From NCBI GenBank assembly GCA_963971575.1, contig OZ020616.1:59440907-59504906 (forward strand): a stretch of DNA of 64,000 nucleotides. Direction: 5' to 3'. Source of the DNA: Liopterus haemorrhoidalis. Its lineage: Eukaryota; Arthropoda; Insecta; Coleoptera; Dytiscidae. The notes under the pieces were generated by a model. The model did no database searches and had not been told where the DNA came from. It saw only the letters and a list, made by a program, of their open reading frames with translations. Below are positions 55,640-64,000 of this stretch, one piece after another. A program made the translations under genes and the position numbers. Each line of letters starts with the position of its first letter. Positions within the stretch are counted from its first letter, which is position 1.

Positions 55640-56010
55640 CATCCGAGATTTCAAGATTGAACAATTTATAAGTACAGGCGACCTCATAAGACGCGGAGCT
55701 CGTATGTGCGAAAAGAAGTATTTATGAAATATTACGTATATACGACTATACTCCGATCCCGATGTATATCATTGACTCAATATTGAATAGTTTATAAGTA
55801 CATGCGAAACCATATGTCGCGGAGCTCGTTTGTGCGAAAAGACGTATTTATGAAATATAACGTATATAGGACTATACTATACTTATATAGTCCCGATGTA
55901 TATCAAGTACTCAAGATTGAACAGTTTATAAGTACGGGCGAACTAATATGACGCGGAGCTCGTATGTGCGAAGCTACGTATTTAAGAAACGACGTATATA
56001 CGTAGGAGCT
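55640..56010. repeat. ~130-bp satellite, three monomers
   Basis: The block TCAAGATTGAACAGTTTATA-AGTAC recurs at 55652, 55778 and 55912. CGCGGAGCTCGTATGTGCGA and ATTACGTATATACGAC-type blocks lie at fixed offsets. Confidence 0.87.
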
Positions 56011-56510
56011 ATATATCTGGTTATATAGTCGTGTATATCGCGAACCCTTTATATAAATTTCCACCCTTTATCATATTTATCAGTTCGTCAGTTTAATTCA
56101 TACAAATTCTCGGCTCATTATGCTTGAAGAGTTCATTAGAATTTGGGTGGGTGCGCTAATTAAATGCCAGATGAAATTATTAAATATAATTTCAATTTGC
56201 TTTTATTACTCCTTTGGGGTCAACATGTTAATTAATTTAAGACGTCAGGGAGTAGTTTAACGTATTTCTTATTGAGCTGCCCGGTAACCACCACTCGTAT
56301 CTAAATTATTAACGCAGCCTTGGAATATAATTTATAGAATATGTAATGCTTATTTTATGGACGTATCGACTAAAAATACTTTTTAAAAACAGTGTTAACT
56401 AAAAATATTCACATCGAAATACAAAAATTAACTAATTTTTCCTCAGTTTTTTTCTAACATTTTTTATATAGTTTTCCTATAAAATATAATAAGTAAAATA
56501 TTTTTATCTA
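56011..56510. other. Unassigned AT-rich DNA
   Basis: Nothing recognised. Confidence 0.35.
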
Positions 56511-56671
56511 TGTATCTATTTCTTCATACTTATATGTAACGTTTCCATGGTCATGATAAATAATATCTCTGTTAGAAAATATTAGGCCAAGTTATTTCTA
56601 CTCTGCTGCTAGAATGTATTTTATACAAGTACTTTGTGATGGTGGTCGATCCTGTGGTGGCCACAGCTGAT
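56511..56671 (+). mobile_element. Family B 3' end abutting family E
   Basis: TATCTATTTCTTCATACTTA through GGTGGTCGATCCTGTGGTGGCCACAGCTGA, ending at a T-run that is also the start of family E copy 2. Confidence 0.83.
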
Positions 56672-57680
56672 TTTTTTTTTACTTTTTTTGCCGCATATGT
56701 AAAAATTTTAGATCGTAACTCAAAAGTGACCATACATTTGTGATCTAAGGCTGAAAATGTATAAGAATGACAATTTTCAAAAAACATTTAAAAAAATCCC
56801 CTAAAATTTTGATTAATAATTTTTTGACTCCGATTTTACCCAAAATATAATTTGAAGCAACTTTTGGGGTGAGGATTATGAAAAAAATATTTAAAAATTT
56901 CAGGCTTTCTTAGTTTTTGAGTTAGAGCCGATTTGGGTCAGTTTTTTTTGCGTATAATTCCAAAACTTTTGCCCAAACTTCAAAATGGACCAAATTTTAT
57001 TGATCTATGGCCAAAAATACATATCTGTACCAATTTTCAATAAAATCAAAGACAAAATTTTTTTGCTCCAAAATCACGATTTTCGTAAGGGGTTTTTACG
57101 AATTTTTCGATTTTTGGCCATTTTCAAGGGTTTTGGATTACCACCCATACAAAACTTAATAATTGGTATATTAAAGCTAAATTTTTTTTATAGACTAAAC
57201 AAAATAGGAGTATTTTAAAAATTCAAACCGCAGCTTTCAATTCCGAACCATTTTTTAGTTAGGATTTATCAAAATTTTCAAAAAAATGTAAAAAAAAATG
57301 AAAAATTTTCAAAAAATCATTTTGTTTCAAAATATGTTAATATGTCAATAAGGACCTCAAAATTTCAAAAATTGCAACCGTAGGTCTTTATCGCATTTCA
57401 TTTTTGAGATACGTCTATGCGAAGATGAAAATTTCTATAAATCATGCCATATTATAATTGGTCATAATTTTAAAATACGTTAAACGAATAAGGCCTCAAT
57501 TTTTTTCTAGACTAAATAAAATACGAAGAAGCCAAAAATTCTTACCGGAGGTCGCGGTCTTTAACCATTTTTAAGTTGTGATTTTTTTAGTCTATCAAGA
57601 CCTCAAGATCTCTTTATTGCATTTATCGCATTTCGTTTTTGAGATGCATCCATGCGAGGATGAAAATTTCTATATTTATA
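56672..57680. repeat. Family E dispersed repeat, copy 2
   Basis: Starts TTTTTTTTTACTTTTTTTGCC. Aligns over its whole length with 63188-64000, including GGTCAGTTTTTTTTGCGTAT, GACCAAATTTTATTGATCTA and the sub-repeats AAATTCAAACCGCAGCTTTC / AATTGCAACCGTAGGTC at ~160-bp spacing. Confidence 0.8.
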
Positions 57681-58081
57681 TCGGTTCTCTGTCCATCAAT
57701 CGGCATGTAAACCATATAACCGTTTACCTTTATTTGAGTTTTACCGCGTAAAACTATTAACTATTCTATTTATAAACATCAAACGTTTTCATTAAATTAA
57801 TACACGAATTTGTATGTTTTTATTAATATCATGTATGAAAAACACATATATTAATGAAAAACTACAATTATAATTTTCTGTACCAAAAGTTTTAACTAGT
57901 TTTAACTATTATTAAATAAAAATTAAGATTTTTATTTTGCTGCTATTGGCAGTATGGACAATTGCGATGTTCACATGTGGTACAGCATCAGCTATATTAG
58001 ATTATATGTCTCAGACTGACTTGTGATATTATTTATTCTTAAAGCTTTGGATTTTGTGTTTATAACTAAATTACTTAACAC
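57681..58081. other. Unassigned DNA
   Basis: Nothing recognised. Confidence 0.35.
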
Positions 58082-58329
58082 CAGGCGCGCACCCAAGAAT
58101 TGGGGGGGGGTCTTAGAAGATAAAATTATTTTAAAAGAATAGGAATCCAAAAATTACTCGGCGACAAATACTGGCTGAAAGCTTTTAATTAATTTATTTT
58201 TTAAAATGCAAGTGTTTAAAAAAAAGGTCCTCACTTCCAAAATACAAGGGATGACCCAAAAATGGTCCTCACATCTAAAATATGAGTGATCTTAAAAAAA
58301 AATCGTCTTCTCTTTAATATACAAATTAA

Positions 58330-58824
58330 CCCTTTACTGCATGAATTTTTATTTTTGGCTGAAATAATTCATGAGCATTAGGAATTGGTTCTTATTGATA
58401 GAAAAATTAATTAAAAAAATATATTTAAAATATTAATTATTATTTTTATGAAATAATAATAATTTAGGGGTTGTGCCATACATGGAACATTATGATTCTA
58501 CATTATGTTACTAAAGGAAATGATTCCGTATTATTTGCTCGTCAATTGCTAGGTGTTCTTCAGGGATTAAAAGCAGTCGCCCTCGAATTTTTAAAAGAAA
58601 AGGTCGTATCTTCTAGTTTTCCTTTCTCAATAAATTCAGAGTTATCGTTGAAGTCCAAATTCCGCTTGATATCCTCAAATATATTGCAGTCCATTACTTG
58701 AGATACTGCAGGATCCATTGCTGTGTATATGGCATATATGAACATTCATGAACGTTCTGATTCAGTTTTAAAAGTAAAATAAAAATCGGAATGTGCCATA
58801 TATGGCACACTATGCGGTAAAGGG
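58330..58824. mobile_element. piggyBac-like MITE with TTAA duplication
   Basis: TIRs CCCTTTACTGCATGAA / ATGCGGTAAAGGG are flanked by TTAA (58326-58329, 58825-58828). Internal palindromes GTGCCATATATGGCAC occur near the right end. A short minus-strand frame at 58560-58718 (MDPAVSQVMDCNIFEDIKRN...) may be a transposase N-terminus stub. Confidence 0.87.
58560..58718 (-). pseudogene. Short frame in a piggyBac-like MITE, possible transposase N-terminal stub
   Basis: ATG at 58718 opens MDPAVSQVMDCNIFEDIKRN, then an Asp/Glu-rich part (LDFNDNSEFIEKGKLED) and a stop after 52 codons. The acidic N-terminus is compatible with piggyBac transposases, which start with such a region, but no conserved domain motif is present. 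The overlapping plus-strand frame is the alternative. Confidence 0.3.
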
Positions 58825-58938
58825 TTAAGACTAAAAAAAAGCTCGGCTGTAAAATTTAAGTATATTTAAAAACTTTAAAACCACGTGTATTTGAGCTATT
58901 GGGGGGGGGGGGATCAAGCCCGTGAACCCCCCCTGGTT

Positions 58939-59813
58939 GCGCACAGTGTGAAACTTTTTAGTTTTTTAAAAAGATGTCTGTTCAGTGGCAAAAGAACAAA
59001 TCAGCAATCAACTCATTTATATATTTCTGTCTCTCACATGCCTTGCAGGTATTAGAAACAAATATATAATATAAATAAGTCGATTATTTATTCTTTAATT
59101 TGTCACTGAACAGAATTCTTTAAAAACTGAACTTTATATATTAGATTTTTTGTGTTGGTAGTGGGAGTTTTGTTGTGAGACTTACTTAATGTATCTGTTG
59201 TTTTTTGTAGTGTTTTATTTTATCTTATTTACTTTCCCCTTTTAGTCACGTATTCCACTAATCACACACGCACTCCACTCGCGTGATCTCCTTGTTGGCA
59301 GTCGGGGCGTACGTACCGCGCGACTGACGTGCACTGTGTGTTGCCTGAGCTGTCCAGTCGCAGATATACAAGTCGGCGCTTGCGTATCGATACCGCTCTA
59401 CCACACACAGACACACACACACACACGCACACCCTGTGTATATCACACAGATCGATCCTTTCTGATACACGCATGTTACCGAAGGTGATACGCTTGTTTA
59501 CCTGAGATCTGATTGACTTGTTTTTGAATTTTACAGTTTCGGTTATATTACTTTCGACACAGGGTATTGGAAGAGAGAAAAAAAAATGTATAAACAAGAT
59601 GGTAGACTTGGAAAAAAACAACTTTATTGCTTGGATTTAGTCAGGATCACATCGCTTAATATGTTGACTCTATAAAAAAAAAGCAGACGTAACGTTCATA
59701 ACGTACGGTTTAAGAATTTTTCGCGATTTCTTTTTGACGCCCTCTCTGGGATGTCAGTTGTTTCCAGATATCTCGTATGCTTTCTAGTTCTTCTGTTACT
59801 TAATCTCTTTTTT
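58939..59813. other. Unassigned DNA with a repeat segment and (AC)n
   Basis: 58980-59060 is shared with 24160-24235. (CA)n at 59401-59432. A GC-richer patch at 59255-59400. No gene recognised. Confidence 0.35.
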
Positions 59814-60024
59814 TAGGATTTTGTAGGTATGATCAAAAACATTTTTAACGTCACTCATGTGTCTGTTTTATAGTGAAAATTGTGGTTAAACGGATGGACC
59901 TAGAAAGTTGTAATTTGGCAGGATTGGACAACTCTTTGACCTACATATAGGAAAATTATTGAGATATCAAGAATATACATCGCGCGAAAAATATAAACAA
60001 ATATAAATTCAATGATTTTTTCTT
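59814..60024 (+). mobile_element. Old, diverged family A 5' fragment
   Basis: AGGATTTTGTAGGTATGATC...AACTCTTTGACCTACATATAGG follows the family A 5' third, GTCT array almost gone. It runs directly into a family B start. Confidence 0.7.
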
Positions 60025-60235
60025 ACCGACCTTTGTTTGGCCGTCTGTCCATCTATCTGTCTGTCTGTCCGTTTGTGTTTGTGTACAAGTACAGAGAAAA
60101 TTCGGCTAAAAGGATATTTATGAAACTTCATATTTAAGCTTTTGACATCTATGGCACGACTTGATCAACTTTTGGCAAAAATCGGTCGACTAGAAATGGG
60201 AATTCTGTTATGTTGTGTAAACAAATTTGCAGACC

Positions 60236-60318
60236 GCCGGTCGGCTTAACAGGAAAAGGTTTATGGCAGTCCCTAATGGTTTATGGCGGGCTAATTCCTT
60301 TTAAGTTAAGCCGACATC
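60236..60318. repeat. Small fold-back sequence GTCGGCTTAAC
   Basis: GTCGGCTTAACAGGAAAAGG and CCTTTTAAGTTAAGCCGAC are inverted about 70 bp apart, with TGGTTTATGGC direct repeats between. GGTCGGCTTAAC also occurs at 5400. Confidence 0.65.
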
Positions 60319-60428
60319 TGGGGTCCATATTTTTTATTAGTTCTTAAGATGTACTAGAACTGAATATTAAGAATTCAGTCACTATTCAGATTTTGTATCA
60401 GCAACACTGTTCTTTTCATTTTGTTTAA

Positions 60429-60644
60429 CACGTTCGCGGACAGTACGGCTATAGCCGTCCTACTTTTTTATTCAAATATACAAATGACGGCTGTGGCAGG
60501 TTTTAATTCCATTTAAGTATATGAAAACTAGTATAAACTGTCCTATCAGGAACATACCAAACACAATAAATGTCCTATTATAAACAAAAATCTAAAAAAG
60601 TGACATTTTGCAAATCTCATTGTACAAAACTGTCCGCGAACGTG
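60429..60644. mobile_element. piggyBac-like MITE with TTAA duplication
   Basis: TIRs CACGTTCGCGGACAGT / ACTGTCCGCGAACGTG perfect, TTAA at 60425-60428 and 60645-60648, 216 bp. Confidence 0.9.
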
Positions 60645-60914
60645 TTAATAAACTTTACTAACCTACCAGCTCTCTTTTATTTTATTCTTGTCTTACACAG
60701 AATAACGTAATCCCAACAGTAATAACTAACAACTTTTATTTAAGACATTATCTACTTTTTCATACTTATATGTAACGCTTCCATGGTCATGATAAATAAT
60801 ATCTCTGTTAGAAAATATTAGGCCAAGTTATTTCTACTTTGCTGCTAGAATGTATTTTACGCAAGTACTTTTTGATGGCGGTTGGTCCTGTGGTGGCTAC
60901 AGATGATTTTTTAG

Positions 60915-62920
60915 TTGATAAAAGGAATATAAATATATAAATAAGATATATAAATTATTGTATTCTAACTGTGTTTGGCTGGAGCGTATAAAATATCTTG
61001 TGGTGAGAATCGAGATTGTTTTTTTGTGTTGAAATTTTGTTTTTTTGTGTTGTAATTTTTTAATGCATGTTCTTGGCGAGAAGGCAGTCGGTGTTTTTAA
61101 GAAGATTGTTATTAAATTTTGAATCGTCTTGATACCGCGAAGTAGTGTCGGAGTATCTCATAAAATATTAATTAAAACCTTTATGTGGAAACGTAATAAA
61201 ATGTGCCGAGCGAAAATAGATTTGCACAACGCAAAAAGCACGCGCCGTCACCATTGTTTGTATACGGTTAAATAGTAATTTGTTCCTTTTACTCCTAGAT
61301 TGTGTTTAAACAGTAATGGACATTTATTCGAACAATATTTGTAACCAAAATACTTGATAATTTTTATTTTTGTTTTCATTATATGTAAGTTTTTGTTCGT
61401 CACTAGACAGCAGAAAACACAGCATGGAGTATTTATGTATCTGGCTTGTTGACTGAGTACAGTTGCATTATGGGTGGTCTTTGCGACAGGCATAATTTGT
61501 TTTACAAAACGATATATTAGAAATAACAATAAGTCACGTTGCAAAAAAAATTAGTACTTTGTACCAAACTGGTACATTTACTTTTACAATCAGTTTTGTA
61601 GCCACAACAAATTTTACTGTTAATATAGCAAAAAAAAATCTTACTATACCATTTTAACAATACACTTCTCGCCGTGCGTTATTAACAAAATTTCATTATA
61701 AACATGTTTAGTTTTTTATAAAGACAAAAAAAATCATTGTTCCAATGGCCATTCCGTTTAAAAAAATGTTTATTTTCATAATATCTGGTCAAAGAAACAT
61801 ATAAAAATATTTTTGAGAGTGTCATAATATTTCCTACAAAAAATACTGGAACTTTGTCCATTTAACCGAATCTTTATCTATATTATTAACAAAGATAGCA
61901 ATGGTACGCCACTTGGCTGAGACACCCTGTATAAGCCAACCGTTCGCCGTAAAAATCAAGAATAAATTTGTATTGTTTTACAAATATTTTTAGAAATCTC
62001 CCTGAGACTTTTTTTTGTGCGCACCTTTGTCATTTAATATTGATGACCTGGTAGTATTTTAGTACTTTTTCTTCCGATATTTTACCAGTATCGATTTTTT
62101 TTAATTTATTTTTTTTATTATAATGTAATCAGCGATCCCATATTGGTGGGTGAATCATGGTATTTAACATTAAGTAATGTTTTAATAGTTTTTACTTGAA
62201 ACTCTAAGCCTAAAATAAACTACTATAGATAGCAGCACCAAATGATGTCATGCGCGTTTAAATTAGGCGCCAATTTCAAATGGTAAATTATGATTTTGGT
62301 AATTTACTATAACTCATTTGATGTATCTATGTTCCATATAGCCAGTAGACGGGTTTGTGTAGTTAAGTGTTTTACCACAGTACCACCGTTCTATTTTTCG
62401 TTCAATTACCTAATTATCGTTACGTACTCGACATGTGCAGCACAAAACCTCTGACCTATGTTCTCTAGTTTCGCGTGCCTTACACAATTTGCCCGGATCC
62501 GCTGATAGATTGCTTACGTAACAATAACCTCCCGCCCCCGCTCCCACTCCTCTCCCGCCCCAACACACGTCCTGTAACTCCTTAAATAACGGCTAATCAT
62601 GAAAATATCCCCCGGGAATTGTTTATCCCACGGGGGAAAAATATTTTGTTAGATAAATGATTAGATTAACATCGCTTTATATGGAAGACGTAAGATTTAC
62701 TTTTATAATATTGAAACGGTTAAAAATAGCATAGAGAATTTAATTTTGTACTGGATGATGTACTCGTACTTCATATGGTTTTTGTTAAATACATTTTTGT
62801 TAATAGGACCGGTAGAAACATAACACTGACCACGTGGCTTTCATATCTATGACCGGCGGTTTAAAAACTGAAAACTCACCTTCTCTGCCCCTTATATGCC
62901 TATCAACGCCTAGATATCCT
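60915..62920. other. Unassigned DNA
   Basis: About 2 kb without recognised elements or genes. GAGACACCCTGTATAAG at about 61918 resembles a common insect transposon end. A C-rich patch lies at 62525-62560. The minus frame 61248-61544 has no motif. Confidence 0.35.
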
Positions 62921-62976
<56 letters not shown>

Positions 62977-62977
62977 T
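62921..62977. repeat. (TTTA)14 microsatellite
   Basis: Pure ATTT/TTTA run. No coding relic was identified beside it. Confidence 0.95.
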
Positions 62978-63187
62978 ATAAAAATTGATTTTACTGCGGA
63001 TATTGTCTTATAATCGTCTGAAACATGTAGAAACCAAATATGAGACCGAAAAAATAAAAAAAATGATAAAACATCCAATTTTATTAATATAGTTGATAGA
63101 TAAGAAATAAGTATAAGCTTATAAAGATAATTTAAAAAAGGAGGCAGGCTCACATTTTATGAGGTCTGAGCCTTTTTGTGGACTATC
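62978..63187. other. Spacer with a small hairpin
   Basis: AGGCTCACATTTTATGAGGTCTGAGCCT near 63145-63172 has 7-bp inverted ends, just before the family E start. Confidence 0.4.
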
Positions 63188-64000
63188 TTTTTTTTTTACT
63201 TTTTTTGCCACAAATGTCAAAATTTTAGACTGGAACTCAAAAGTGACTACATGTTTGTGATCTAAAGTTAAAAAAGTACTCTAATTTTACAACAAAATGT
63301 AAAAAAAAAATCCCCAATATTAGTTAAATTTTGGTAAAAAATTTTTTGACTCCAATTTTATCCAAAATATAATTTTAATCTAGTTTCGGGGTGAGGATTG
63401 TGAAAAAAATATTTAAAAAATTCAGGCTTTCTTAGTTTTTGAGTTAGAGCCGATTTGGGTCAGTTTTTTGCCTATAATTCCAAAACTTTTGCCCAAACTT
63501 CAAAATGGACCAAATTTTATTGATCTATGGCAAAAAATACATATCTGTACCAATTTTCAATAAAATCGGAGATAAAAATTTTTTTCTTGAAAATCGAGAT
63601 TTTCGTAAGGGGAACCCCTTACGATTTTTTCGATTTTTGGCCATTTTCAAGGGTTTTGGATTACTGCCCATATAAAATTTAATAATTGGTTTATTGAAAC
63701 CCAATTTTTTTTTTAGACTAAACAATGTAATAGAATTTTAAAAATTCAAATCGCAGATTTTTATTCCTAACCATTTTTTAGTTAGGATTTATCAAAATTT
63801 TCAAAAAAATTTTAAAAAAATGAAAATTTTCAAAAAATTGTTTTGTTTCAAAATATGTTAATAAGTCAATTAGGACCTCAAGATTTCAAAAATTTCAACC
63901 GCAGGTCTTTATCGCATTTCGTTTTTGAGATACGGCTATGGAAAGGTGAAAATTTCTATAAATCATACCATATTATAATTGGTCATAATTTTAAAATACG
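63188..64000. repeat. Family E dispersed repeat, copy 3 (runs off the window)
   Basis: Starts TTTTTTTTACTTTTTTTGCC. Contains the palindrome GTAAGGGGAACCCCTTAC (about 63605-63622) and TTTTTGGCCATTTTCAAGGG, then sub-repeats AAATTCAAATCGCAG and AATTTCAACCGCAGGTC. The window ends inside it. Confidence 0.8.

Larger units (their letters stand above)
58082..58938. mobile_element. Element with CAGGCGCGCACCC / GGTTGCGCACAGTG ends, hosting a piggyBac MITE
   Basis: The left end CAGGCGCGCACCC with a G9 tract and the right end with G12 and CCCCCCCTGGTTGCGCAC resemble the short element at 23655-23895. The ends pair imperfectly and no target duplication was found. The 495-bp piggyBac-like MITE lies inside. 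Confidence 0.5.
60025..60914 (+). mobile_element. Diverged family B copy, interrupted
   Basis: The 5' part is 60025-60200 (ACCGACCTTTGTTTGG, GTCY array, AAAATTCGGCTAAAAGGATA). The 3' part is 60720-60914 (AATAACTAACAACTTTTATT to GGCGGTTGGTCCTGTGGTGGCTACAG). Between them lie a fold-back element and a piggyBac-like MITE. The terminal motifs are decayed. Confidence 0.7.

Noticed and set aside
61248..61544. 98-codon minus-strand frame
   Set aside because: No recognisable motif, signal or conserved context.

Overview
The window looks like insect (at least arthropod) nuclear DNA: strongly AT-rich, without compact operon-like genes, and packed with transposable-element relics of kinds typical of insects (mariner, hAT, piggyBac, PIF/Harbinger and pogo-like DNA elements, Helentron-like elements with GTCY arrays, and 5'-truncated non-LTR retrotransposons). 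I see no rRNA, no CRISPR array and no intact multi-domain gene. The species cannot be named from the sequence.

The only host coding sequence I can support well is one 165-bp exon at 474-638 on the minus strand. It has clean splice sites and encodes the N-terminal part of an arrestin, of the visual arrestin/phosrestin type. The next exon would lie left of the window. The tiny first exon would lie to the right and was not found, so much or all of the window may be a very long arrestin intron or upstream DNA.

Two dispersed families dominate. 'Family A' is about 0.9-1.1 kb and has about ten copies or pieces. 'Family B' is about 0.55-0.9 kb and has about fourteen. Both have the layout of non-autonomous Helentrons (HINE/DINE-1-like). 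The 5' end begins after a T-run, and a GTCY (GTCT/GTCC) tetranucleotide array lies near it. The 5' terminal motif is repeated in inverted form just inside the 3' end, a short stem-loop closes the 3' end, and insertion is into T-tracts. Family A also carries a variable tRNA-like block (box A/box B) at a fixed internal site.

Layout: 0-2.2 kb, arrestin exon and a ~185-bp tandem array; 2.7-9 kb, nested A, B, D and MITE insertions; 9-16 kb, RT fossil, chimeric B copy, hAT with TATCGATA arrays, tandem A copies; 16-26 kb, A and B copies, pogo-like MITE, hAT with a nested Harbinger MITE and a minisatellite; 26-38 kb, mariner, non-LTR and Tigger-like relics, A and B copies, family E; 40.4-44.8 kb, a 4.46-kb composite made of two nearly identical inverted 0.94-kb units, each with an intact-looking first exon resembling insect YqaJ/SWIM proteins, flanking a dead mariner; 45-56 kb, hAT MITEs, satellites, an inactive mariner and a hAT transposase fragment; 56-64 kb, B ends, two copies of family E, and piggyBac MITEs.

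Nesting gives a relative chronology and exact element ends at many sites: 8-bp hAT duplications, TTAA for piggyBac, TAA/TTA for Harbinger-like, TA for Tc1/mariner/pogo. All family assignments come from motifs and remembered family features; no database search was run.
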